Below, one piece after another: positions 1 to 7,944 of a stretch of DNA of 64,000 nt. Both the position numbers and the translations under genes were made by a program. Within the stretch, counting starts at the first letter, position 1. Each line of letters opens with the position of its first letter. Under the pieces are notes generated by a model. The model was not told where the DNA came from. It worked only from the letters and a program-made list of their open reading frames with translations, and searched no databases. This DNA comes from Streptomyces glaucescens (GTDB taxonomy: Bacteria > Actinomycetota > Actinomycetes > Streptomycetales > Streptomycetaceae), in contig NZ_CP009438.1 in the NCBI RefSeq assembly GCF_000761215.1, forward strand, positions 1,751,001 through 1,815,000, read 5' to 3'.

Positions 1-1
1 C

Positions 2-745
2 AACGAGGCGTTCAAGGGCCTGGACCTGGCCCGGGCCGACTGGCCGGCGACCGGCGTGCGCAGCGGCTCGTACACCTTCAGGTACCGGGTGACCGCTCCG
101 CACCGGGGCACCTTCACGGTGTATCTGACCAAGCCGGGCTACGATCCCGCCCGGCCGCTCGCCTGGGACGACCTGGACCTGGCGAACCCGGTGGCCACCG
201 CCACCGATCCGGCGGCGGCGGGCGGCTTCTACACGTTCTCCGGCACGCTTCCCGAGCGCACCGGCAAGCACCTGCTGTACGCGGTCTGGCAGCGTTCGGA
301 CAGCCCGGAGGCCTTCTACTCCTGTTCCGACGTCAGCTTCGGCGGCACCACGGCCGGCACTCCCGGTGACACGACGAGCGGCGACACCGGTACCGGCGGC
401 GCCACCGGCAGTGACAGCGGTACGAGTGGCGGCGCGGCGCCGGCCCCGGTCGCCTCCGCGCCGTCCCAGGAGCAGATCGAGGCCGGCGCCGAGCACTCGA
501 CCGTCGAGAACCACGGCCACGGCGACGACGACCACCGCACGACGGCGGAGCCCGCCGCGGCGGCAGCCGCCGGACCGGCGCGGGCCAACCGGCCCGTGGC
601 CGCGGGCGCGCCGCAGGGCCTCGCCGAGACCGGCGGGGACGGCGGCACGGCGTACCTCGCCGTGGGCGGCGCCGCGGCGCTGGCCCTCGGCGCGGCGGCG
701 CTGTTCGCCTCGGTCCGCCGCAAGGCGGCGGCCGGCGGCAGGTGA
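2..745 (+). CDS. AA10 lytic polysaccharide monooxygenase, surface-anchored (5' end missing)
   Basis: Only the last 247 residues are in the window; the open frame continues off the left edge. The segment carries the AA10 C-terminal half: the second copper-ligand histidine in APHRGTF (about residue 34 of the fragment), the WDDLDL stretch, the VWQRSDSPEAFYSCSDV block with the axial aromatic residue, and paired cysteines. The family oxidatively cleaves chitin or cellulose outside the cell. After the catalytic domain come a Gly/Ser/Thr linker and a His/Asp-rich patch. The end is LAETG (about residues 207-211), a hydrophobic segment and a short RRK tail, which is a class E sortase cell-wall sorting signal. 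Most AA10 enzymes are freely secreted, so wall anchoring is the notable point. Substrate preference cannot be read from this fragment. Confidence 0.9.
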   Translation, partial: NEAFKGLDLARADWPATGVRSGSYTFRYRVTAPHRGTFTVYLTKPGYDPARPLAWDDLDLANPVATATDPAAAGGFYTFSGTLPERTGKHLLYAVWQRSDSPEAFYSCSDVSFGGTTAGTPGDTTSGDTGTGGATGSDSGTSGGAAPAPVASAPSQEQIEAGAEHSTVENHGHGDDDHRTTAEPAAAAAAGPARANRPVAAGAPQGLAETGGDGGTAYLAVGGAAALALGAAALFASVRRKAAAGGR

Positions 746-747
746 CT

Positions 748-786
748 CCGGGGTCCGGCCGGCGGCTCAGGCCGGCCGGACCCCGG
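748..786. terminator. Bidirectional terminator between LPMO and lipase genes
   Basis: A perfect 16-bp inverted repeat (left arm starting CCGGGGTCCGG, right arm ending CCGGACCCCGG) with a 7-nt loop begins 2 bases after the LPMO stop and ends 6 bases before the stop of the convergent lipase gene. It can serve both genes; there is no U-run, as is usual in actinobacteria. Confidence 0.85.
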
Positions 787-792
787 CGGCCG

Positions 793-1659
793 TCAGCTGA
801 AGGCGGCGGCGCAGGTGGTGGGCCTGGCGTTCGCCGGGTCGAGCGCGTTGGCCACCTCGTGGAAGGCGATCCGGTCGAACAGCCCGATCGCCAGGTGCTC
901 GGAGAGGTCCACCGGGCACAGGTCCTGGAGCAGCACGTTGCGTACGTTCGGCCCCTCCAGGAAACCGCTGCGGTACGGCGTGACGACCTGGTCGTAGCGG
1001 GTCGCGAGCACGGTGTAGCGGACGCCGGGGACGGTGTCGCCGCCCGCGTTGAGCCGGTTCAGGAAGGCGGATCCGGCGATCTGGTCGGCGAGCGCGGGGG
1101 TGGCGGTGGTGAGGAGGTCCTCGGCGCCGGGGAAGTACGGCAGCAGCGCGGTGAGTCCGCCGAGGGTCGTGCCGTGGTTGTCGGGAGCGATGCCGACGAG
1201 CGCGTTCACCTCGGCCGCTCCACCGAGGAACTTCAGGTAGTGACGGGGCATCATGCCGCCCTGCGAGTGGCCGACCAGGTCGGCTTCGGCGGCTCCGGTG
1301 GCGGCGAGCACCTTGTCGACGAACGCGTCGAGTTCCCCGGCGGACTTCTCGATGGGACCGAGCCCGTGGAAGAACGGCACGCCGGGGAGCCGGCCGTAGT
1401 CGAGGGAGTAGACGCAGTACCCGCGTGCGACCAGGTACGGGGCGAGGCCCAGCCAGTTGTCGACGGCGTTGCCGAAGGTGCCGTGGACCAGGACGACGGG
1501 CCGGGGGTGGGCGGTGGAGGGCTTGCAGGAGTAGTCGTTCCAGCCACGGCTGGGCGCGTCGTCCGCGCGGGCGGTGGTGGCGGGGACGAGGGCGACCGCG
1601 ACGGCCAGCAGCACGGCGGCCACGGATCTGCGGACGTGGTGCGGGTTCCAGGGCAGCAT
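793..1659 (-). CDS. Secreted alpha/beta-hydrolase lipase
   Basis: 288 residues with a Sec signal peptide (charged HHVRR, hydrophobic VAAVLLAVAVALV, cleavage near ATTARA-DD). The mature part has the lipase HGTFGN oxyanion segment, the nucleophile elbow GHSQGG (Ser about residue 132), and a C-terminal SEHLAIGLFD...FHEV region typical of the catalytic His area in class 2-type triacylglycerol lipases. Four or more cysteines suggest disulfides. The ATG at 1659 is preceded by AGGAG 7 bases upstream, so the in-frame N-terminal extension (to 1770) is unlikely. Expected role: extracellular ester or lipid hydrolysis. It is convergent with the LPMO gene and shares its terminator. The exact substrate is unknown. 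Confidence 0.88.
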   Translation of the reverse strand: MLPWNPHHVRRSVAAVLLAVAVALVPATTARADDAPSRGWNDYSCKPSTAHPRPVVLVHGTFGNAVDNWLGLAPYLVARGYCVYSLDYGRLPGVPFFHGLGPIEKSAGELDAFVDKVLAATGAAEADLVGHSQGGMMPRHYLKFLGGAAEVNALVGIAPDNHGTTLGGLTALLPYFPGAEDLLTTATPALADQIAGSAFLNRLNAGGDTVPGVRYTVLATRYDQVVTPYRSGFLEGPNVRNVLLQDLCPVDLSEHLAIGLFDRIAFHEVANALDPANARPTTCAAAFS

Positions 1660-1856
1660 CGAGTGATCTCCTGACGGCTCATGGGGAAGGAGAAGTGCGT
1701 CTGCCTTACGCCCTGTGATCCGGATCACGGGATGCTGTTCATCCGTCAAGTTACGGACGAGTAGCACCAAGGGGAAGCCGCGCGACGGTAAAAACCCGCG
1801 GCCCGGGCCGGCTCACCGTCCGGCACGGACTCGCGCCCCGCGCCGCCCGGCCGGGG

Positions 1857-2825
1857 TCACGCCGCCAGCCTCCCCGGCATCACCGCGCGCGGCCCGAACC
1901 TGGCGCGGGCGCGGTCGGCGACCTCCTCGATGCGGCGGATCCGTTCGTCCGCGGCGTCGAAGGTGAGCTGGTGGAAGGCCTGTTCGGCGGGGGTCAGGCT
2001 CTCGGCGCGCAGGGCGACCGAGCGGACCCGGGCACGCTGGAGGCCGAGGGCGTCGTACATGCCGTAGACCGCCTTGGCCAGCGCCGCCGAGTGGGCGGTG
2101 GGCTCGGCGAGGGTGCGGGAACGGGTGGTGGCGGAGCGGTCGGCGTAGCGCACGGTGAGGCTGAGGCCGCGGCAGACCTCGTCCACGGCCCGCAGCCGGG
2201 CGCCGATCTCCTCGGCGGCCGACAGCAGCGCGCGGCGGTGCCGTTCCGGGTCCAGCTCGTCGCGCGCGAAGGGCCGCTCGGTGGCCAGGGAACGGGAGAC
2301 CGCGGCGGGCACCACCCGGCCGCGGTCGATCCCGTTCGCCTTCTCGTGCAGTTCGCGGCCCGCCTTCGCGCCGACCAGGCGCTGGAGCGTGGACAGCGGT
2401 GCGGCGGCGACCCGGCCGAGGGTGTCGAGGCCGTACCCGCACAGCGTGCGGGCGGTCGCGGCGCCCACACCGGGCAGGACGGCGACGGGCCGGCCGGCGA
2501 GGAACTCCGCCACGGCGTCCTCGGGGACCGCGCAGGTCAGCCCGGGCCGGGCGGCGCGCAGCGCGATCCGGGCCAGCATGGGGCCGGGTCCGGCGCCGAT
2601 CGCGCAGTCGACGCCGAAGCGGGCGAGGGCGCGGACCCGGATCACGGCGGCCAGTTCGGCGGCGCCCCGCCCGAAGTAGCGTTCCGCGCCGCCGAGGTCG
2701 GCGAGAGCCCCGTCCGGCGGCAGCGCCTCGACGACCGGTGTGAACTCCTCCAGCAGCCCGAGCAGCCGGGGCAGGGCCGCCTCGTGCGTCGGCGGCGGCT
2801 GGAAACGTACGCAGAGGATCGTCAT
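1857..2825 (-). CDS. imuB: ImuB-like Y-family polymerase homologue (non-catalytic type)
   Basis: 322 residues related to Y-family DNA polymerases, with a helix-hairpin-helix (AVLPGVGAATARTL), a thumb-like region and a C-terminal little-finger domain. A QLTFD sequence lies where Y-family members carry the beta-clamp motif QLxLF. The N-terminus reads TILCVRFQPP where active enzymes have the DxD catalytic strand, and GALADLGGAERYFG replaces the SxDE catalytic block. The metal-binding carboxylates therefore appear absent, as in ImuB proteins that act as scaffold or clamp adaptor for DnaE2 during mutagenic repair. Its ATG overlaps the dnaE2 stop (ATGA), showing translational coupling. It is shorter than mycobacterial ImuB (about 500 residues). 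It is often annotated as DNA polymerase IV or DinP; I favour ImuB-like. Confidence 0.82.
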   Translation of the reverse strand: MTILCVRFQPPPTHEAALPRLLGLLEEFTPVVEALPPDGALADLGGAERYFGRGAAELAAVIRVRALARFGVDCAIGAGPGPMLARIALRAARPGLTCAVPEDAVAEFLAGRPVAVLPGVGAATARTLCGYGLDTLGRVAAAPLSTLQRLVGAKAGRELHEKANGIDRGRVVPAAVSRSLATERPFARDELDPERHRRALLSAAEEIGARLRAVDEVCRGLSLTVRYADRSATTRSRTLAEPTAHSAALAKAVYGMYDALGLQRARVRSVALRAESLTPAEQAFHQLTFDAADERIRRIEEVADRARARFGPRAVMPGRLAA

Positions 2826-5800
2826 CCCGCGCTCCCCGGGCTCTGGTGCCACAACTTCCTCGTCCGCGAGGGTTCCTGGCCCGCGGGACGCAGATCGGCC
2901 CAGGGGTGCATCTCGTAGCCCGTGGGCATGCGGAGGGTCCGGGACCGGTGCTGGTCCATACGGTCCTGGGCGGCCGAGCCGGCCGGGGCGGGCAGTCCGT
3001 CGGAACCGGCGAGCCGTTCCCGCGCGGGCCCCTGTCCGTCACCGGGCGGGGAGCCGTCACCGGGCGCGGAACCGTCGCCCGCCCGGGTCGCGCCGTCGGC
3101 CGCGGGGCCGGGCGCGCCGGCGAGCCGGGCCGCGACCCCTTCCAGCCCCTGTTCCCGGCGCAGTTCGGCGAGTTCGGCGAGGTTCCAGGCGGCGGCGCCC
3201 ACCACGCTGACGCTGCGCGGGCCGCGCCGCTGGACCACGCCGCGCACCAGCAGCAGCCAGGAGTGGAAGACGGTGTGGGCGCAGGCGTCGTGGGAGTCGT
3301 CGAAGAAGGCGAGGTCGACCAGGCCGGTGCCGTCGTCCAGGGTGGTGAAGATGACCCGCCTGCCGGACCGGATCGGCGGTGTCTGGGTGGCCGCCTTGGC
3401 GCCCGCGACCAGCACCGTCTCGCCGTGCCGGGCCTCGCGCAGCCGGCGGGCGTTCACCACGCCCAGCTCGTCGAGGAACATCCGGTGGTCGTCCATCAGG
3501 TTGCGTGAGGCGTCCATGGCGAGCACGCCCAGTTCGGCGCTGAGCCGTTCCTCCGCGGAGAGGTCGGGCAGCCCGGCGGGGGCGGTCCGCCGTCCGCCGG
3601 ACAGCGGGAGCTGGCCCCCGCCGCCGCCCGTGCCGCGCGCGCCGCGGTGCAGTTCGGTCAGGTGGAGTTGCAGGTCGCGGCGGTTGGCGCCGAACGCGTC
3701 CAGCGCGCCGACCTGGGCGAGCCGCTGGGCGAGCGGGCGGCTCGGGCGGGCCCGTTCCCAGAAGTCGAGCAGGGAGGAGTACGGCTGCCCGTCCTCGATC
3801 CGCCGCGCCTCGGCCTCGCTGATGTTGTGCACGTCGAAGAGGGCGAGCCGGAGGCCCCAGACCTCGCGCGGCCCCGACCGCCCCGAGGACCCCGAGGACC
3901 CCGAGGACCCCGAGGCTGATTCAGACACCAGTTCGATCCGGTGGGCGACCCCCGACCTGTTCACGTCCAGCGGCAGGATCGGCACCCCGCGCCGCCGCGC
4001 GTCCGCGAGCAGCAGCCGCTTGGGGTACATGCCCGGGTCGTGGGTGAGCAGCCCGGCGTAGAAGGCGGCCGGGTGATGGGCCTTCAGCCAGGCCGACTGG
4101 TACGTCGGCACCGCGAAGGCGACCGCGTGCGCCTTGCAGAAGCCGTACGAGCCGAACGCCTCGATGATCTCCCAGGTGCGCTGAATCGTTTCCGCGTCAT
4201 ACCCGCGCGCCGCCGCGTGCTGGGCGAACCAGAACCGGATCCGCCCCTGGGACTCCGGATCGGACAGCCCCCGGCGCACCCGGTCCGCCTCGCCGCGCCC
4301 GCAGCCCGTCATGATGTCGACGATGTGGATGATCTGCTCGTGGAAGACGACCACCCCGTACGTCTCCTTCAGCGGCCCCTCCAGATCCGGGTGCGGGTAG
4401 CGCACCGGGGCCCGTCCGTGCCGCGCCTCGATGAACGGCCGCACCATGTCGGCGGCGACCGGGCCCGGCCGGAAGAGGGAGATGTCGACGACCAGGTCGT
4501 GGAAGGTGGCCGGCTGTAGCCGTCCCACCAGGTCCCGCTGGCCGGGCGACTCGATCTGGAAGCAGCCCAGGGTCTCGGCGGACCGGATCAGGCCGTACGT
4601 CGCCGGGTCGCCCGGCGGCAGCGCGTCCAGGTCGACCTCGGCGCCCGATGCGCGCTTCACCTCGGCGACCGCGTGCGCCATCGCCGACTGCATCCGCACG
4701 CCCAGCACGTCCAGCTTGAGCAGCCCCAGGTCCTCCACGTCGTCCTTGTCGAACTGCGCCATCGGGAAGCCCTCGCCGCTCGTCGGCATCACCGGCGTCC
4801 GGGAGAGCAGGGAGGCATCGGAGAGCAGGACGCCGCAGGGGTGCATGGCCACCCCGCGCGGCAGCGCGTCCAGCGCCTCGACCAGCTCCCACAGCGGGCC
4901 GTACCGCTCCTGCTCGGCGGCGAGCGCCTTCAGTTCGGGCAGCTCCTGGAGCGCCGCGCGGGCGTCGCGGGCGCGGATGTGCGGGAAGGACTTGGCGAGC
5001 CGGTCGATCTCGGCGGGGTCCAGGGACAGGGCCGCGCCGACGTCCCGGATCGCGTGCCGCACCCGGTAGGTCTCCGGCATCGCGACCGTCGCCACCCGCT
5101 CGGCGCCGAACCGGCCGATGATCGCCCGGTAGACATCCAGGCGGCGCGCCGACTCCACGTCGATGTCGATGTCGGGCAGCACGACCCGCTCCTTGGACAG
5201 GAAGCGTTCCATCAGCAGCCGGTGCTCGACCGGGTCGGCGTGCGTGATGCCCAGGAGGTGGTTGACGAGGGAGCCCGCGCCGGACCCGCGCGCGGCCACC
5301 CGGACACCCATCTCCCGTACGTCGTCGACCACTTGGGCCACCGTCAGGAAATAGGAGGCGAAGCCGTGGTGGGCGATGATGTCCAGTTCCTCGTGCATCC
5401 GCTCCCAGTAGGCGCGGCGGCCCGCGTACCCGCGCAGCACCATGCCGGCCGCCGCCCGTGAGGCCAGCACCCGCTGCGCGCCGCGACGGTCCGCGCCGAC
5501 GAGGTGCGGCTCGGGGAAGTGGACGGTGCCGATGCCGAGGTCGTCCTCGGAATCGACCAGGCACTCGGCGGCCGTGGCCTGGGTCTGCTCCAGCAGCCGC
5601 AGGGCGGCCTCGCGCCGGTACCCGGCGGCCTCCACGATCCGCTCGGCCGCCTCCCGCATGGCCCCCGCGTCCTTGAGCCAGGCCGCGCCGGAGTCCAGTT
5701 CCCTGGCCGGGTCGATCGGGACCAGGCGGCGGGCGGCGTCCAGTACGTCGGCGACCCGGCCCTGGCCGGGGTCGGCGTACCGCACCGCGTTGCTCAGCAC

Positions 5801-6445
5801 CGGGCGGACGCCCTGTTCGGCGGCGAAGCCGACGGTCCGGGCGGCCAGCCGCAGCGAGCCGGGACCGGTGCCGGTGCGGCCGTGCCAGACCGCCTCCAGG
5901 CGCAGCGCGTCGCCGTAGACCTCCCGCCAGGGGGCGAGGAGCCGCGCGGCCCGGTCGGGGCGGCCCGCGGCCAGGGCGCGGCCGACGTCGGAACCGGGGC
6001 CGAGCAGCACGGTGAGACCGTCGGCGTGGTTGTCCCCCCAGTCGAGGACGGGGCTGTCCGGGCGGCGGTGGGCGGCGGTGATCAGGCGGCACAGATCGGC
6101 CCAGCCGCGGGCGCCGTCGCGGGCGAGGTAGGTGACGCGCGGGGTCGACTCGTCGACGAAGGCACCCCCGCGCACCGGGGTGCGGCGGCGCCGGTCCCGG
6201 CGGGCGGGACCGGTTTCGGGGGCGGACGCCGGATCCACCGCCAGGTTCACGCCGAACAGTGGGCGCACGCCCGCGCGGGCGCAGGCCTTGGCGAAGCGGA
6301 CCGTGCCGGCGAGGGTGTCGCGGTCGGTGAGGGCGAGGGCGTCCATGCCGCGCTCGAAGGCACGCTCGGCCAGCCGCTCCGGGTGCGAGGCGCCGTACCG
6401 CAGGGAGAACCCGGAGACGGTGTGCAGATGCGTGAAGCCCGGCAT
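2822..6445 (-). CDS. dnaE2: Error-prone DNA polymerase III alpha subunit DnaE2
   Basis: 1207 residues. It has an N-terminal PHP domain (FTHLHTVSGFSLRYGASHPE near the start, LALTDRDTLAG), a C-family palm with the PDIDID catalytic aspartates (about residue 423), a helix-hairpin-helix region, and a C-terminal OB fold (VIFTTLDDGTGLVDLAFF). It is the SOS-induced translesion polymerase of the DnaE2-ImuB mutasome, not the replicative DnaE1. The ATG at 6445 follows GGAGG by 5 bases. Two LexA-type boxes lie 24-83 bases upstream, supporting DNA-damage induction. A 9-bp repeat at 3881-3915 encodes a Ser/Ser/Gly repeat in a linker. The stop overlaps the ImuB-like start. No ImuA' gene is seen beside it. 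Confidence 0.95.
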   Translation of the reverse strand: MPGFTHLHTVSGFSLRYGASHPERLAERAFERGMDALALTDRDTLAGTVRFAKACARAGVRPLFGVNLAVDPASAPETGPARRDRRRRTPVRGGAFVDESTPRVTYLARDGARGWADLCRLITAAHRRPDSPVLDWGDNHADGLTVLLGPGSDVGRALAAGRPDRAARLLAPWREVYGDALRLEAVWHGRTGTGPGSLRLAARTVGFAAEQGVRPVLSNAVRYADPGQGRVADVLDAARRLVPIDPARELDSGAAWLKDAGAMREAAERIVEAAGYRREAALRLLEQTQATAAECLVDSEDDLGIGTVHFPEPHLVGADRRGAQRVLASRAAAGMVLRGYAGRRAYWERMHEELDIIAHHGFASYFLTVAQVVDDVREMGVRVAARGSGAGSLVNHLLGITHADPVEHRLLMERFLSKERVVLPDIDIDVESARRLDVYRAIIGRFGAERVATVAMPETYRVRHAIRDVGAALSLDPAEIDRLAKSFPHIRARDARAALQELPELKALAAEQERYGPLWELVEALDALPRGVAMHPCGVLLSDASLLSRTPVMPTSGEGFPMAQFDKDDVEDLGLLKLDVLGVRMQSAMAHAVAEVKRASGAEVDLDALPPGDPATYGLIRSAETLGCFQIESPGQRDLVGRLQPATFHDLVVDISLFRPGPVAADMVRPFIEARHGRAPVRYPHPDLEGPLKETYGVVVFHEQIIHIVDIMTGCGRGEADRVRRGLSDPESQGRIRFWFAQHAAARGYDAETIQRTWEIIEAFGSYGFCKAHAVAFAVPTYQSAWLKAHHPAAFYAGLLTHDPGMYPKRLLLADARRRGVPILPLDVNRSGVAHRIELVSESASGSSGSSGSSGRSGPREVWGLRLALFDVHNISEAEARRIEDGQPYSSLLDFWERARPSRPLAQRLAQVGALDAFGANRRDLQLHLTELHRGARGTGGGGGQLPLSGGRRTAPAGLPDLSAEERLSAELGVLAMDASRNLMDDHRMFLDELGVVNARRLREARHGETVLVAGAKAATQTPPIRSGRRVIFTTLDDGTGLVDLAFFDDSHDACAHTVFHSWLLLVRGVVQRRGPRSVSVVGAAAWNLAELAELRREQGLEGVAARLAGAPGPAADGATRAGDGSAPGDGSPPGDGQGPARERLAGSDGLPAPAGSAAQDRMDQHRSRTLRMPTGYEMHPWADLRPAGQEPSRTRKLWHQSPGSAG
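3881..3915 (-). repeat. 9-bp tandem repeat inside dnaE2
   Basis: Four head-to-tail copies of CCCCGAGGA (plus strand; the last copy differs in its final base) encode a Gly-Ser-Ser repeat between conserved segments of DnaE2. It is in frame and length-variable by nature, so it probably tolerates slippage as a flexible linker. Confidence 0.9.
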
Positions 6446-6468
6446 CGCACCTCCCGCCATCTCCGCTA

Positions 6469-6528
6469 TCGAACACTCGTTCCAACCTGCCCACCACCAC
6501 CATAGACCAAATCCCGAACATCTGTACG
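6469..6528 (-). promoter_or_regulatory. Two candidate LexA (SOS) boxes upstream of dnaE2
   Basis: TCGAAC-ACTC-GTTCCA at 6469-6484 matches the actinobacterial LexA pattern TCGAAC-N4-GTTCGA with one mismatch. A second site, CGAAC-ATCT-GTACG at 6515-6528, has one mismatch to CGAAC-N4-GTTCG. Both lie in the 141-bp gap between dnaE2 and the divergent membrane-protein gene, so they could affect either; dnaE2 is the expected SOS target. Confidence 0.75.
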
Positions 6529-6586
6529 ACAGCCGTTCGGGCCCCTCCCACCTGCGGAAACACCCGCCACCCCGGAGCGTGGGGAC

Positions 6587-7621
6587 ATGACGCAGACCAC
6601 TTTCCGCCGCGAGGTGAGAGACGCCGTCACCCCGCGGGCCACCCTCCTCGTCGTCGGAGTGGTCGCCCTCCAGCTGCTCTTCATCGCCTCGTACGTGGGC
6701 GCGCTGCACCACCCCCGGCCCCGGGACGTGCCCTTCGGGGTGGTCGCGCCGGAGGCAGTGGCCCGGCAGACGGTCACCCGGCTGGAGCGGCTGCCCGGCT
6801 CGCCCCTGGACCCGCGGGCGGTGGCCGACGAGGAGACGGCCCGCGAGCAGATCGCGCACCGCGACCTCGACGGCGCCCTGGTGGTGAACCCGGCCGGTCC
6901 CACCGACACGCTTCTGGTCGCCTCCGGCGGCGGCACCGCCCTCGCCCGCACGCTGGAGTCGCTGACCACCGCCGCGGAGAAGGCCGAGCGGCGCACCGTG
7001 CGCACCGTGGACGTCGTCCCCGCCTCGCCCGGGGACTTCAACGGGCTGTCGTCGTTCTACCTGGTCGTCGGCTGGTGCGTCGGCGGCTATCTGTGCGCCT
7101 CGATCCTCGCGATCAGCACCGGCGCCCGGCCCGCCAACCCGCGCCGCGCGGCCATCCGCCTCGCCGCGATGGCCCTGGTGTCGGTCGTCGGCGGCCTCGG
7201 CGGCGCGCTGATCGTCGGGCCGGTCCTGGACGCCCTGCCCGGCAGCGTGGCGGCGCTGTGGGGACTCGGCGCACTGATCACCTTCGCGGTCGGCGCCGCC
7301 ACCCTCGCCCTCCAGGGCCTCTTCGGGATCGTCGGCATCGGTCTCGCGATCCTGCTCGTGGTGATCGCGGGCAACCCGAGCGCGGGCGGTGCCTTCCCGC
7401 TGCCGATGCTGCCGCCCTTCTGGGCGGCGATCGGCCCGGCCCTGCCCCCGGGCGCGGGCACCTGGGCGGCCCGCTCGACCGCCTACTTCCAGGGCAACGG
7501 CGCCACCGGCGCCCTGCTGATCCTCGCGGCCTGGGCGGCGGTGGGCGTCGCGGTGACCCTGGCGGCGGCACGCCTGCGCGAGCGGCGCGAGGAGGAGCCC
7601 CTGCCGGCCCGGGCCCCGTGA
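6587..7621 (+). CDS. DUF3533/YhgE-Pip-like membrane protein
   Basis: 344 residues. There is one N-terminal membrane helix (about 20-40), then an extracytoplasmic domain of about 120 residues (RDVPFGVVAPEAVARQ onward), then five hydrophobic segments (roughly 160-335) and a charged C-terminal tail. This architecture is seen in YhgE/Pip and ABC-2-like permease proteins of unknown cargo. GGAG lies 9 bases before the ATG. It is divergent from dnaE2 and shares the intergenic region holding the SOS boxes. No ATPase gene is adjacent, so it may act alone or with an unlinked partner. The function is not established. Confidence 0.7.
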   Translation: MTQTTFRREVRDAVTPRATLLVVGVVALQLLFIASYVGALHHPRPRDVPFGVVAPEAVARQTVTRLERLPGSPLDPRAVADEETAREQIAHRDLDGALVVNPAGPTDTLLVASGGGTALARTLESLTTAAEKAERRTVRTVDVVPASPGDFNGLSSFYLVVGWCVGGYLCASILAISTGARPANPRRAAIRLAAMALVSVVGGLGGALIVGPVLDALPGSVAALWGLGALITFAVGAATLALQGLFGIVGIGLAILLVVIAGNPSAGGAFPLPMLPPFWAAIGPALPPGAGTWAARSTAYFQGNGATGALLILAAWAAVGVAVTLAAARLRERREEEPLPARAP

Positions 7622-7888
7622 GAGCGGTGCGTCCGCCGTCCGCCCCGGACCCGCCCTGCCCGGGACGACACCACTTCGGCACCCCGGGGAGTGTCCGCGC
7701 AGTCACTCCTGCCCCGCGACGCCTGGTGGCTCCCCCGAGCTCTGCGAGCAGGGGCACCCCCACTGGCCGCACCGGGCGAACACCCGAGGACGGCCGGTAC
7801 GCGGGCGTCCGCCCGGCACGCCGAGCGCACGCACCGGACGCCGCGGGACCCGCCCTCCGGGCGGACGACGCGACGGTGCGGACACCCC
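7622..7888. other. Gene-free stretch between membrane protein and LigT-like gene
   Basis: No credible gene is seen. Positions 7723-7763 hold a segment (TCCCCCGAGCTCTGCGAGCA inside it) that resembles, from memory, a short sequence scattered between genes in many Streptomyces genomes. The rest is GC-rich and featureless until the terminal-inverted-repeat element at 7889. Confidence 0.4.
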
Positions 7889-7944
7889 TAGGGCCTGCCG
7901 TACCGGACCCCGCGACGCCGGGATGATCCGAACGCCAGGCCCTA
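7889..7944 (-). repeat. Intergenic repeat element, copy 1 (56 bp)
   Basis: Bounded by a perfect 9-bp terminal inverted repeat, TAGGGCCTG and CAGGCCCTA, with the core CGGACCCCGCGACGCCGGGA shared with copies at 49697-49741 and 51687-51780. The stop codon (TAG, minus strand) of the LigT-like gene is formed by the last three bases of the terminal repeat. Confidence 0.85.

Noticed and set aside
6446..6859. Longer N-terminus of DnaE2
   Set aside because: The upstream frame is unconserved, crosses the SOS boxes and enters the divergent gene; GGAGG before 6445 defines the start.
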